A DNA stretch of 64,000 nucleotides from Mesorhizobium sp. B2-7-1 (GCF_006440735.1 NZ_VFUA01000019.1:1-64000), one strand, 5' to 3'; shown: positions 37,280 through 46,371, numbered from the stretch's first letter. The notes: generated from the sequence alone by a model not told the origin. Numbers and translations: made by a program.

Positions 37280-38136
37280 GGCGCCGGATCCCGACCGACA
37301 TCGGCCTCCATATGGACGACACCGCCGTCGCCTTGGGCCCAGAACCGCTGGGCGTCAGGGGAAGCGGCGATGGTCAGGCGGCGGCCGGCGATCGCCGGCG
37401 CAACGCCTCGATAGCGGAAGGTCGCCGGGATGCCCGTGCCGTGAGCCGCCGCGAGGTTGAGCATCAGCGTGGCTTGCAGCGGGCCGTGGACCACCAGACC
37501 CTCATAGCCTTCCGCCTGGGTGGCGTAAGGCAGGTCATAGTGGATCCGATGGCCGTTGAACGTGATGGCCGAATAACGAAACAAAAGCGTGGACGACGGG
37601 ACCACGGTCCACGACCTGCCGACGGGACGGCCTGGCGCCGGGGCGGTCTTCTCGCGGTCCGGTGCGACGTGCTTCGGCACCGCGGCCTCGCGATAGACGA
37701 TATCGTGCCGTTCGCTCAGCGCGATGCCGCGTGACGTATGATAGCGATGATCCACCGCGACGAACCAGAGCTCGCCCGACCTGCCTTGCTTGCGGACAAT
37801 GTCGCGGATCGTGGAGACCCGCCGGACTTCATCGCCGATCCGCAAGGCGTCGTGCACCTGCAATTCACCACCCGCCCACATGCGGCGCGGCTGGGGCACC
37901 GGCGGCAGTGACAGGTTCATGGCCGGATGGCCATCGGCTCCTAACTGGTCCATCGCGGCGATCGCCGGCGACAGGCACCAATGGATGCCCAACGGCGCGA
38001 AGCCGGCGGCCACCGGCGCGAGATGGGGCTCGAATATCGCCCTGAAGCTTTGCACGAGGCGCTCCGAAACGACATCGAAGCTCTCGCTTTGACGGCCAAT
38101 CCATTCGGCGAATGGCTTCTGCTCGGTCGCGTTCAC
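37276..38136 (-). CDS. ich: MaoC/FAS1-like hydratase, probable itaconyl-CoA hydratase
   Basis: A 286-residue double-hotdog hydratase. The C-terminal half carries the R-hydratase motif YSAITFNGHRIHYD (Asp and His of hydratase 2), followed by GLVVHGPL. The N-terminal half (HWCLSPAIAAMDQLG, RRMWAGGELQVHD, TIRDIVRKQGRSG) matches mesaconyl-C4-CoA/3-methylfumaryl-CoA hydratase-type proteins, the family of Pseudomonas itaconyl-CoA hydratase. It would convert itaconyl-CoA to citramalyl-CoA for the next enzyme. Gene order and overlaps place it between acyl-CoA dehydrogenase and lyase. Mesaconyl-CoA is the main alternative substrate. Confidence 0.85.
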   Translation of the reverse strand: MNATEQKPFAEWIGRQSESFDVVSERLVQSFRAIFEPHLAPVAAGFAPLGIHWCLSPAIAAMDQLGADGHPAMNLSLPPVPQPRRMWAGGELQVHDALRIGDEVRRVSTIRDIVRKQGRSGELWFVAVDHRYHTSRGIALSERHDIVYREAAVPKHVAPDREKTAPAPGRPVGRSWTVVPSSTLLFRYSAITFNGHRIHYDLPYATQAEGYEGLVVHGPLQATLMLNLAAAHGTGIPATFRYRGVAPAIAGRRLTIAASPDAQRFWAQGDGGVVHMEADVGRDPAP

Positions 38137-38148
38137 TTCACTCGCCCG

Positions 38149-39309
38149 TCAGTAGGAACGTGGCATTCCGAGCACATGCTCGGAGAGATAGGACAGGATG
38201 AGGTTCGTCGAGATCGGCGCCACCTGGTAGAGTCGGGTTTCGCGGAACTTGCGCTCGACATCGTATTCTTCGGCAAAGCCGAAACCGCCATGGGTCTGGA
38301 CGCAGGCATTGGCGGCCTCGTTCGAGGCATCGGCGGCCAGCATCTTGGCCATGTTGGCTTCGGCGCCGCAGTCGAGGCCGGCCTCGTAGAGACGCGTCGC
38401 CTCGCGGACCATCAGCTCGGCCGCGCGCATGTTGGCATAGGCCCTGGCGATCGGAAACTGGACGCCCTGATTGGCACCGATCGGCCGGCCGAAGACGTTG
38501 CGCTCGCAGGCATAGGCCGAGGCCTTCCCGATCAGCCATTTGGCGTCGCCGATGCATTCGGCGGCGATCAGGATCCGCTCGGCATTCATCCCGGACAGGA
38601 TATAGCGGAAACCCTTGCCTTCCTCTCCGACCAGGTTTTCGGCAGGGACCCTGACGCCGTCGAAGAAGACCTCGGTCGTGGAGTGGTTCATCATGGTGCG
38701 TATGGGCCGGATCGAAAGACCCTGCTTGAGTGCCTCGCGCATGTCGAGGATGAACACCGACAAGCCTTCGGTGCGCTTGGAGACCTGGTCCTTCGGGGTC
38801 GTGCGGGCAAGCAGCAGCATGAGGTCGGAATATTCGGCCCGGCTTGTCCAGATCTTCTGGCCGCTCACGACATAATGATTGCCGTCCTTGCGGGCGAATG
38901 TGCGGATCGAGGTCGTGTCGGTGCCGCTGGTGGGCTCGGTGACGCCGAATGCCTGCAGCCTCAGCTCGCCGGAGGCGATCTTCGGAAGATAGCGCTGCTT
39001 TTGCTGCTCATTGCCATGCCGCAGCAGCGTCCCCATGACGTACATCTGCGCGTGGCAGGCGGCGCCGTTGCACCCGGCGCGCTGGATCTCCTCGAGCACG
39101 GCGGCCGCCGCCGAAAGCGTCAGGCCGGCACCGCCATACTCCTCGGGGATCAGCGTCGCGAGGTAGCCGGCTTCGGTCAGCGCGTTGACGAAATCCAGGG
39201 GGTAGGCGCGGTCGGCGTCGAGCTTGCGCCAGTATTCGCCCGGAAACCGCTCGCAGAGCCGACGCACGGCCTCGCGGATCTCCTCGTTGTCGACATCCTT
39301 GAACATCAA
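38149..39309 (-). CDS. Acyl-CoA dehydrogenase without canonical C-terminal Glu
   Basis: A 386-residue flavin enzyme of the acyl-CoA dehydrogenase fold. The FAD/substrate segments are visible (LQAFGVTEPTSGTDTTSIRT, QKIWTSRAEYS, the helix QTHGGFGFAEEYDVE). The usual catalytic motif near the C-terminus (YEGTxxIQ) is replaced by LYQVAPISTNL, so the standard base is absent; the base may sit elsewhere, as in isovaleryl-CoA dehydrogenase, or the reaction may differ. An acyl-CoA dehydrogenase occurs at the same place in itaconate-type clusters, where its role is not well defined to my knowledge. Overlaps the MmgE/PrpD gene by four bases. Confidence 0.88.
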   Translation of the reverse strand: MMFKDVDNEEIREAVRRLCERFPGEYWRKLDADRAYPLDFVNALTEAGYLATLIPEEYGGAGLTLSAAAAVLEEIQRAGCNGAACHAQMYVMGTLLRHGNEQQKQRYLPKIASGELRLQAFGVTEPTSGTDTTSIRTFARKDGNHYVVSGQKIWTSRAEYSDLMLLLARTTPKDQVSKRTEGLSVFILDMREALKQGLSIRPIRTMMNHSTTEVFFDGVRVPAENLVGEEGKGFRYILSGMNAERILIAAECIGDAKWLIGKASAYACERNVFGRPIGANQGVQFPIARAYANMRAAELMVREATRLYEAGLDCGAEANMAKMLAADASNEAANACVQTHGGFGFAEEYDVERKFRETRLYQVAPISTNLILSYLSEHVLGMPRSY

Positions 39310-40640
39310 GCGCTCCGCGCGGCACGTGCCTGGGGACGCGCGTCTCCAGCGATTTCAAACAAACCCAGCGAGCGCACCGGACGGTTATCGGGCAGTGCAA
39401 GGATGGCGCCGATCAGTTCGTCGGCCCGGGCTTGCGAATTGCCGCCGGCAACGAGCTGCGCGCGCGCTTTCTCGGAGAGCTCGGCCGCCGTCACCGGATT
39501 GTCGGGATCTCCCTTGGCGTCGTGTCGCGCGGCGGAAAGGCGCCGGCCGGAAGCCGTCTCCACCTCGATTTCAGCGCCCCACGACTCGGGGTAGGCAGCC
39601 TCGATCCTCGGCGCCAGCCCGACGTCGACTTTCTTGCGTTCGCCGGCCATCCGCTGCCGGGCATCGGCATCGAAGCTCGCCTGGTCGACGCGGCCGTCCG
39701 CCAGCGCGATCGCCACCGTGTGCTGCAGGGAGAACTTGGCGCTGTAGGGATCCTCGGGGGTGGGCCGATCGCACACGTCCAGCGCGGCCCGGTAAGCGCC
39801 GACCTTCACCTTGGCGATGGCTTCGCCGGCTATCTCCTTGTGCAAGGCGATGGCGCCGTCGATCGCCGGATGGGTATGACGGCAGCAGGGCCATGGCTTG
39901 ATCGAGGTGTTGATCAATTGCCAGGGCCGTTCGGGCGCGGCCGTCACCGCGTCCGGAATCGGGTCGGCGCACAGGCCCGCATAGAAGCCCTTTTCGCCCT
40001 CCAGGATGTTTTGCGCGCCCGTGAAGCCTTCCCTGGCCAGGAACGATGCAAGTACGCCCGACTCCGCTGCCCGGGCGGTATGAAGATGCTTGCTCATGGC
40101 GCCTTCGGCCAGGAACTCCCAAAGTCCCGATGACTGGGTCCCGGCGTTGCCGAGCGCCCAAACGGTCCTGTCGTCATCGAGGCCGATGAGCTCGGCCACG
40201 GCAAAAGCCGCGCCGAACGGCCCGCAGGTCGAGGTGTTGTGCCAGACCCGGTAATGCTTCTTGCCGACGGACATGCCGACGCGGCAACAGGCTTCGTATC
40301 CCGCGAGAACCGCGCGGAGGAACGCGTCGCCGCCAAGGTCGTGATCGTGGGCCACGGCCCAGGCCGCGGGAATGACGACGCTTCCCGGATGGGTCACCGA
40401 ATCCCGATGCAGGTCGTCCATCTCCAGAATATGGGACAAACCGCCGAGATAGAACGCCTTGCGTGCCGTATCCGCCTGCGCCGGCGGCGCGACCGCCTTG
40501 AGCATGCGGGCAGGTTCGGTCGGCAACGCGCCAAGCGCGCAGCCAAGCGTATCCAGGACGAACAGCGATGCCCATTCCAGATCGCGTTCGGTCACCGGCT
40601 TTTCACGGATCAACCGGGTCAGGTCGCGGGTCAGGCTCAT
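39306..40640 (-). CDS. MmgE/PrpD family protein
   Basis: A 444-residue member of the MmgE/PrpD fold (2-methylcitrate dehydratase, cis-aconitate decarboxylase and relatives). ALPTEPARML, the LSHILEMDDLHRDSVTHPGSV segment with acidic/His residues, IKPWPCCRHTHPAIDGA and the C-terminal GDPDNPVTAAEL are characteristic. A homologue lies in the Pseudomonas itaconate cluster without a firmly assigned step. Here it could dehydrate or decarboxylate a C5/C6 dicarboxylate that feeds the pathway, for example cis-aconitate to itaconate, but that is speculation. It overlaps both neighbours by four bases. Confidence 0.88.
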   Translation of the reverse strand: MSLTRDLTRLIREKPVTERDLEWASLFVLDTLGCALGALPTEPARMLKAVAPPAQADTARKAFYLGGLSHILEMDDLHRDSVTHPGSVVIPAAWAVAHDHDLGGDAFLRAVLAGYEACCRVGMSVGKKHYRVWHNTSTCGPFGAAFAVAELIGLDDDRTVWALGNAGTQSSGLWEFLAEGAMSKHLHTARAAESGVLASFLAREGFTGAQNILEGEKGFYAGLCADPIPDAVTAAPERPWQLINTSIKPWPCCRHTHPAIDGAIALHKEIAGEAIAKVKVGAYRAALDVCDRPTPEDPYSAKFSLQHTVAIALADGRVDQASFDADARQRMAGERKKVDVGLAPRIEAAYPESWGAEIEVETASGRRLSAARHDAKGDPDNPVTAAELSEKARAQLVAGGNSQARADELIGAILALPDNRPVRSLGLFEIAGDARPQARAARSA

Positions 40641-41803
40641 AGCGTTCTATTCCCTATGCGTTGGGATCCAGCCGTTTCCGGCGGACCGAACTCCCGCCGC
40701 AAAGCCACATCGTGTTCGCCAAGCGAGGGCACCCTGCCCAGTTCGGGGCGCTTGCCATCGACCGTGACCGGCGGCGCGAAAAGCTCGACCGGACCGATCG
40801 CGGTCTCGACCGCGACCCTGGTCGCGCTGCGATGCGCCGCCAGATCCGCCATGGTCGACACGCGGCCATATCCAAGGCGCACCTGGTCCAGCAGCTCGCA
40901 CAGCGCGGACATGGTGTAGGGCGCCAGGATCGCCTGCACGCATGCGTCGAGCGGTTCGCGGTTCTTGATGCGCAGGACGTTGCGTTCGAATCTCGGATCC
41001 GTCGCGACCGACGGCTGGCGCAGGACGCTCTCGCAGAAGACGGCCCATTCGCGTTCGTTCTGGACGGCGATCAGGATTTCCCCATCGCTCACGCGAAACA
41101 GTCCGTAGGGCGCGATCGACGGGTGGGCGAGGCCGAGCCGGCTGGGCTCCTTGCCGCCGTAATGGCGCGCCAGATAAGGCACGTTCATGTATTCGGCGAG
41201 GGTGTCGAACAAGGAGACTTGCAGGTGAGCCCCTTCGCCTGTCCGGGCGCGCATGATCAGGGCTTCGAGGATGGCGGCATAGGCGGCCTGGCCGGTGGCG
41301 ATATCGGATATCGATATGCCGACGCGGGTCGGACCCGACGTCGCCGATCCCGTGACGCCAGCCAGACCCGCTTCCGCCTGGATGAGCAGGTCATAGGCTT
41401 TCCGATCGTGATCGGGCGTTCCCGGCGCGTAGCCACCAATGTCGCACACGATCAACCTGGGGAACCGCCGCCTCAAGTCGGCGCTGCCGATGCCCAGCCG
41501 GTCGGTGGCGCCGGGCACCAGGTTCTGGATAAACACGTCGGCCGTGGCGAGCATCGCTTCGACCAGCGCCAGATCATCCGGTCGCTTCAGGTCGACGGTA
41601 CAGGATTGCTTGCCGCGGTTGTTCCAGATGAAATAGCTGGACAGGCCGTGGACGTAGTCGTCGTAGCCGCGCGCGAAATCGCCCTCGGGGCGCTCGAGCT
41701 TGATGACGCGCGCACCGGCGTCGGCGAGCCGCGACGTCGCCAGGGGCGCAGCCACGGCTTGCTCCAGCGAGACGACGGTTGTTCCCTCCAGCGCGCCTGG
41801 CAT
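40637..41803 (-). CDS. ict: CaiB/BaiF (family III) CoA-transferase, probable itaconate CoA-transferase
   Basis: A family III CoA-transferase of 388 residues, starting at 41803 behind an AAGGAGCGAG ribosome site; the upstream open frame to 41899 lacks such support. The N-terminal motif LEQAVAAPLATSRLADAGARV with KLERPEGDFAR, and WNNRGKQSC followed by DLKRPDDLALV, are characteristic. These enzymes move CoA between carboxylic acids through a glutamate or aspartate anhydride. First structural gene of the itaconate-type operon, it would make itaconyl-CoA from succinyl-CoA. A LysR gene ends 120 bases upstream. Confidence 0.87.
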   Translation of the reverse strand: MPGALEGTTVVSLEQAVAAPLATSRLADAGARVIKLERPEGDFARGYDDYVHGLSSYFIWNNRGKQSCTVDLKRPDDLALVEAMLATADVFIQNLVPGATDRLGIGSADLRRRFPRLIVCDIGGYAPGTPDHDRKAYDLLIQAEAGLAGVTGSATSGPTRVGISISDIATGQAAYAAILEALIMRARTGEGAHLQVSLFDTLAEYMNVPYLARHYGGKEPSRLGLAHPSIAPYGLFRVSDGEILIAVQNEREWAVFCESVLRQPSVATDPRFERNVLRIKNREPLDACVQAILAPYTMSALCELLDQVRLGYGRVSTMADLAAHRSATRVAVETAIGPVELFAPPVTVDGKRPELGRVPSLGEHDVALRREFGPPETAGSQRIGNRTL

Positions 41804-41923
41804 GGCTCGCTCCTTATCCTGCTTTTCCGATACCATCGCACCGGAAGGGTCCCCTCCGTCAAATAGCGTTTTGTAATGGGAGGTATAGCGAAACGACACA
41901 GTCGACCGTCCGCCCGCCGTGCC

Positions 41924-42916
41924 CTAGCCAAACAGGTCGGGGCGCTGGTTTTCGTCGGAAAGCTCGGCGCTCCAGGCCTGATCCTTCACCAGCTGGCGCA
42001 GTATATCCCACGACAGCTGACCCACTGCCCGGGGAGCCGTCTGCAGCGGGCGTTCCGTCGAATAAGCCAGGTACACTTTCCGGGTGATGGGCGGGTCCTG
42101 GAAACTCCACGCCCGGAACAGGCCGGCCTGGGTCTCGGCATTGATCGCCATGCGCGGCAGGATCCCGAAACCGATACCACGGGTCACCAGTCGCTTGATT
42201 TGGGTATAGGAGTCGATTTCGATCGCCGGGTTGATGGCGACTTGGACCGACGTCGCGACGGCTTCGATCAGCTCCCGCAGACCATGGCCGGGGCCCGGCA
42301 CGACCAGGGGCAACCCGGCGACGTCGCGGAGCTCGACGGAAGCCCCCCGAAAGTCGCCGGCGCCCGCCATGGACGGGTTGGCAAAGAGACAGATTTCCTC
42401 GGACAGGCCGTGGTGAACCGCGAGACCCCTCGGGTTCGACGTCGCATAGATCATCGCGAGGTCGACTTCGCCGCGCTTCAACCACTCGAGAATGTAGCCG
42501 CTCATCGCCTCGACGACGCGGATGCGCACCTCGGGGAAGCGCTCGCGCGCCGCTTCAATCAGCGGCGCCGCGAGAAGCTCGCTCACCGTGCCTGGAAGGC
42601 CGAAGCGCACTTCGCCGCGCGGCGCGATGGCGGCGCCCCTGACGCTGTCGCTGATTTCCGCGAACTCGGCGAGAATGCGCTTGGCATGCACCATGAGCCG
42701 CGCGCCGGCTTCCGTCGCGCTGACGCCGTGCGGCCCGCGATGAAGGAGCGGAAGTCCAAGCTCCTCCTCCATATGCCTGACATGCTGGCTCAGCGCCGGC
42801 TGCGCCACATGGAGCTGCGTGGCGGCTTTCGAGAACGAACCGCTTTCGACGACCTGGGAAAAATATTTAAGCTGACGAAGATCCAAAACGGCTCCCTGCG
42901 GCCCATCAAGGGACAC
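41924..42916 (-). CDS. LysR-family regulator, likely of the itaconate-type operon
   Basis: A 330-residue LysR protein. The HTH covers LRQLKYFSQVVESGSFSKAA and LSQHVRHMEEELG; the effector domain follows. It lies directly upstream of the CoA-transferase operon on the same strand, whereas many LysR genes are divergent. Pseudomonas itaconate clusters also have a LysR neighbour (ItcR type), so this protein probably senses itaconate or a relative. The N-terminal Met-Ser-Leu-Asp-Gly start could be shortened to a later Leu. The AT-rich gap before it (42917-42964) contains ATAA...TTAT half-sites that may be autoregulatory. Confidence 0.85.
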   Translation of the reverse strand: MSLDGPQGAVLDLRQLKYFSQVVESGSFSKAATQLHVAQPALSQHVRHMEEELGLPLLHRGPHGVSATEAGARLMVHAKRILAEFAEISDSVRGAAIAPRGEVRFGLPGTVSELLAAPLIEAARERFPEVRIRVVEAMSGYILEWLKRGEVDLAMIYATSNPRGLAVHHGLSEEICLFANPSMAGAGDFRGASVELRDVAGLPLVVPGPGHGLRELIEAVATSVQVAINPAIEIDSYTQIKRLVTRGIGFGILPRMAINAETQAGLFRAWSFQDPPITRKVYLAYSTERPLQTAPRAVGQLSWDILRQLVKDQAWSAELSDENQRPDLFG

Positions 42917-42964
42917 CGTATAATATTTCGTTATTGAGGCAACGGCAAAATAGCGGCGATCCGT

Positions 42965-43915
42965 CTATCCCTGCCCCAACAAGACCGCTTCCACGCTGCC
43001 CTTGGATTTCCTGATGCGCCCCGCCAGCCGCCGGATTTCGTCGATCAAAGCGGTCAGCACTGCATGCTGGGAACCGACGTCTCGGGGCCGAACGATAGCG
43101 ATGGTGCGGGCCATGTCGCTGTCGGCTATGGCATAAGCGCTCAGCGTGTGTTCCTCCAGTTCGCGTGTCACGCTGGAATGCGGCAGGATCGTCGCGTATT
43201 GCGTGCTCTTGTCCGCGATGACGGCTTTCACGGCGCTGAGTGAATCGAGTTCTAGCTCCGGCTTCAGCGCAACACCTCGCCGCCGGTAGACCCGGTCGAT
43301 GATCCGCCTCAGCTCATGGATTTCGCTCGGCAGTATCAATCGCAGCCGGCCGATGTCCTCAAGCCGACATGGTGCATCGGCCGTGTCGACCGCATAGGAC
43401 GTCACCAGCACGAGGCGCTCCGCGAACAGATCGACGACGTCGAGCCGATCCGGAGAACCGGGCCGGTAGGTAAGCGCAGCGTCCAGTCGGCCGCCGCGCA
43501 TGAGACTGGCCAGGTCGCCGCTATAGGCTTCCACCACATTGAGCGTCACACCCCGATATTGAGCTCCGACGAAATTGCGGATGTCTTCGAGAAACAGCGG
43601 TGCGATGGTCGGGCATATGCCGAGCGCGATCTCGCCTTTGAGCTTGTCCGAGCGCTGGCGCACCGTGCGGACGGCGTCATCCAGCCCATCGATGTGCAGG
43701 CGCGACTGGCCAAGGAGAAAGCGCCCCTCGGTCGTGGGCTCCGCACCGCGTCCGCTCCGCTTGATCAAGGCGATGCCGACTTCCTTCTCGAGCAGCTTGA
43801 TCTGCCGCGTCAGCGACGGCTGGGCCACGCCGATGGATTGGGACGCACGCGAGAAGCCGCCATGCTCGCAGACCGCAATGAAATAGCGCAGGCGCCTGAG
43901 GTCGATACCTTCCAT
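42965..43915 (-). CDS. LysR-family transcriptional regulator
   Basis: A 316-residue LysR protein with the HTH RRLRYFIAVCEHGGFSRASQ and VAQPSLTRQIKLLEKEVG, then a periplasmic-binding-like effector domain. Two LysR genes lie back to back here on the same strand. This one follows the symporter gene at the end of the opsin/ABC operon after a palindromic repeat (43937-44033), so its own promoter is probably within that ~117-base gap. It may regulate the symporter operon upstream or the itaconate block downstream; the sequence does not decide. Confidence 0.85.
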   Translation of the reverse strand: MEGIDLRRLRYFIAVCEHGGFSRASQSIGVAQPSLTRQIKLLEKEVGIALIKRSGRGAEPTTEGRFLLGQSRLHIDGLDDAVRTVRQRSDKLKGEIALGICPTIAPLFLEDIRNFVGAQYRGVTLNVVEAYSGDLASLMRGGRLDAALTYRPGSPDRLDVVDLFAERLVLVTSYAVDTADAPCRLEDIGRLRLILPSEIHELRRIIDRVYRRRGVALKPELELDSLSAVKAVIADKSTQYATILPHSSVTRELEEHTLSAYAIADSDMARTIAIVRPRDVGSQHAVLTALIDEIRRLAGRIRKSKGSVEAVLLGQG

Positions 43916-43936
43916 GCCCCGCCGCCCCCGCTAGAC

Positions 43937-44033
43937 CGTGATGGCGTTTCGTTGAATCGCCATCACGATCCAGTTCTTTGTTGGAGCATGATCTTTCTCC
44001 GAAAACCGGTTCCCACTTTTCAGGATCATGCTC
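43937..44033. repeat. Composite palindromic repeat, copy 2
   Basis: Two palindromes in tandem. The first is an exact ten-base stem, CGTGATGGCG (43937-43946) with CGCCATCACG (43958-43967). The second has GAGCATGATC (43984-43993) with GATCATGCTC (44024-44033) around a core CCGAAAACCGGTTCCCACTTTT. The linker AGTTCTTTG resembles AGTCTTTG in the composite element at 59455-59555. It ends in the stop codon of the symporter gene. Confidence 0.85.
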
Positions 44034-45910
44034 TACCGGCCTGTCACGCGATCGAGGAGCCGTGCGATCCATGGCGTGGTGATCGGCTCGAACAGCGGGT
44101 TGATGTCGGGCACGAGGACGATCTTGTGGCGCGGAAACTCGTCGATGACGGAGAGACGTCCCCGATAGGCCAGCCACCACACGATGAACACGCCGACAAA
44201 CCAGAAGAGGACCTGCCAGATCAGGAGCGACGGCACTCCCGGCGCCACGACGGTCCCGGCAAAAACCGGCTCGCTGAAAAAGCTGTTGCCAAGGATCGCG
44301 CCGGGCCCGAGCGCAAGGAACGCCCATAGCAGCGTCAGGGACCATTTTGCCGTTGTGGCCGCCTGGCCTCCGTTGCGCGCCCGCTGGCCCTCCGCGAAAG
44401 CGTCGTGGAGGCGATCCCGGCGATCCCGCTCGGAGCCGGCGCGGGTAAACAGGCTGACAAGCAGGCAGGCCGCGAAATTGGTCGCCAGTCCCCATCCCGC
44501 GGAATGAACCGTCAACGGCCAGCGGCCCCATGGCAGGTCGACGAACAACCGCTCGAACAGCACCAGCCCGAAGCTCTCGGTGAACATGACGCAAAGGCTG
44601 CCGACGATCAAACCGGCGAGCACGCCGCTGCGGCTGATCCAACGCACCCAGCACAGGCCGAGCACCGCCGGCAGCAACTGCATGGACAGGCTGAGCGTGA
44701 GGGACGAGAAGATCGTCGCGCTGAGTGGCGCAAAGCTCGCAACGGCGGCAACGGCTCCATAGACAAGAGCCAAGGTCACGCGCGCGGCAAAACGGCTCGC
44801 GCGCCCGTCCATGCCCGGAATGACATAGCGAGACGTCAGCTCGATGGTGCACACCGATGCACCCGATCCGGCAAAGAATGCCACGGCGATCTGGCCCGAC
44901 GCGACAAGAAGGACAGTAAAGCCCACCGCCACCATCGGATCGAGCGTCGCCAGACGGGCGGTAAAGGCCGTCAACGAACCGGCGGCCGAAATCTCGGCGG
45001 CCAGGACCGGCCCGACCAGCATCAGGGCGCCGGCCGCGAGACCGGCGATCATCCAGACCTGGCCGAACGCGAAACCGCGCCGCGGCGCGCTCGTAACGCC
45101 CAGGAAACTGAAGCCGGGGCTGATCGCGATGCCCCCCAGGGACAGCGCGAAGGTCAGTCCCGCGAATGTGGTCCACAAGCCGCCGGCCGGCAGTTCCTTG
45201 CCAATGCCGGCGCTGAACTGGATCACGCCTGGAATCTTGTCCGGGAGCACGCCGCCGGTTGTGCCGATACCGGTGGCGGCAAAAGCCAGCTTGTCGATCG
45301 CAAAGCCCATGAACCCACCGAAAAAGACGATGAGGGCCAGGATCAGCAGGGACTGGGCGGCGACGAAGTAGGCGATCGCGCGCCAGCCGCCGATCACGCT
45401 GCAGAGAAACAGCGCGAATGCGATCGACCAGATCGCCAGACCGGACGGGATGTCGTTGGCGGTCGCGGCGCTTACCAACGCGCCCGCCTGGGACAGGCAC
45501 ATGGCCGCGAAGGGGATACTGAAAAGGAACAGCACGAACAGCATGTAGATGCGCAGGGTCGTGCTTCCGAAATAATCGCCGAGCAGGTCGCCGAGGGTGC
45601 GCAGCGAGGTCAGCCGGGCCGCGAGCCAGATCCGCTTCTGCGTGATGGCGGCGGCCAGGGCCACGCAGATGAGGCCGACGGCGACCTGATTGTACTGCAG
45701 GCCGAAAGTGGAGAGCAAACGCAGATGATCGGGAAGGCCGAGGCTGGCCAGTGTGACGCCGGCGCCGGCGAAGATGATCACCCATGGCGGCAAGGCCTGG
45801 CCGGCATCGACGAAATCGCCGGGCTCCTGGGCGTGCCTGCTGCTGATGGTCGCGAGATAAAGACCCAGGACCGCGACGATGCCGAGGACGGAAGCCAGCA
45901 GCGGGGTCAT
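44033..45910 (-). CDS. Sodium:solute symporter family transporter
   Basis: A 625-residue polytopic protein with about 13-14 hydrophobic segments in the SSS/LeuT-type pattern (N-terminal DFVDAGQALPPWVII as in the SSS unwound TM1 region; SRYVIPGMDGRASRF in the middle). An enlarged C-terminal part includes a charged loop (GSERDRRDRLHDAFAEGQRARNGG) and two further membrane segments. Solute unknown; the family moves sugars, organic acids, amino acids or choline with sodium. It is the final gene of the ten-gene operon and overlaps the small four-helix protein gene by four bases, suggesting a two-subunit transporter. Confidence 0.85.
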   Translation of the reverse strand: MTPLLASVLGIVAVLGLYLATISSRHAQEPGDFVDAGQALPPWVIIFAGAGVTLASLGLPDHLRLLSTFGLQYNQVAVGLICVALAAAITQKRIWLAARLTSLRTLGDLLGDYFGSTTLRIYMLFVLFLFSIPFAAMCLSQAGALVSAATANDIPSGLAIWSIAFALFLCSVIGGWRAIAYFVAAQSLLILALIVFFGGFMGFAIDKLAFAATGIGTTGGVLPDKIPGVIQFSAGIGKELPAGGLWTTFAGLTFALSLGGIAISPGFSFLGVTSAPRRGFAFGQVWMIAGLAAGALMLVGPVLAAEISAAGSLTAFTARLATLDPMVAVGFTVLLVASGQIAVAFFAGSGASVCTIELTSRYVIPGMDGRASRFAARVTLALVYGAVAAVASFAPLSATIFSSLTLSLSMQLLPAVLGLCWVRWISRSGVLAGLIVGSLCVMFTESFGLVLFERLFVDLPWGRWPLTVHSAGWGLATNFAACLLVSLFTRAGSERDRRDRLHDAFAEGQRARNGGQAATTAKWSLTLLWAFLALGPGAILGNSFFSEPVFAGTVVAPGVPSLLIWQVLFWFVGVFIVWWLAYRGRLSVIDEFPRHKIVLVPDINPLFEPITTPWIARLLDRVTGR

Positions 45911-46371
45911 CGATCGTCTCCCGCCGGGCTGGTTGGATCCCGGTCGCCCGCCCGGAAGTCGCGGATGACGTCGAAGGCGTCAAAGGCCTGCCGCGCTCCG
46001 AACCGTGTGATCAGGTAGAAAACGATCACGGCCCCGGTCGCGATAAATCCGATGCTGACCGGCACGAAGTTGCGGGCGGCAAAGGGAGCGCTGACCAGCG
46101 ACAGGATCACGAACAGCACCAGCGCGAACCCATAGATGACGAGACCGAGCCCCAGTTCGCGGGGCGAGAAGCCCGTCCCGTAGACCACATTGACGATCAC
46201 ATGGGCGACGAAGCCGGCTAGGACGGCCGCGAACCCGGAAAGGACGTAGGGCGCTCCGCCCTGGCCAAATCCGTAGTCGAACAGGATCGCGGCGGGCAAG
46301 GCCGCCGCCAGCCAACACGCCATGACCAGGGCGTGGCGGTCCAGCGCTTCGTTTTTGCCGAGCGGGGTCAT
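45907..46371 (-). CDS. Small four-helix membrane protein, probable symporter partner
   Basis: A 154-residue membrane protein with four predicted helices (ALVMACWLAAALPAAILF; VLSGFAAVLAGFVAHVIV; LGLVIYGFALVLFVIL; VSIGFIATGAVIVFYLI) and a charged cytoplasmic tail. No family recognised. It overlaps the symporter start by ATGA, and some SSS transporters have small membrane subunits encoded just upstream, so a subunit role is plausible. It follows the flotillin-like gene by 41 bases in the same operon. Confidence 0.75.
   Translation of the reverse strand: MTPLGKNEALDRHALVMACWLAAALPAAILFDYGFGQGGAPYVLSGFAAVLAGFVAHVIVNVVYGTGFSPRELGLGLVIYGFALVLFVILSLVSAPFAARNFVPVSIGFIATGAVIVFYLITRFGARQAFDAFDVIRDFRAGDRDPTSPAGDDR

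Noticed and set aside
44405..46018. A 537-codon plus-strand frame opposite the symporter
   Set aside because: Strongly charged low-complexity translation antisense to a clear membrane transporter.
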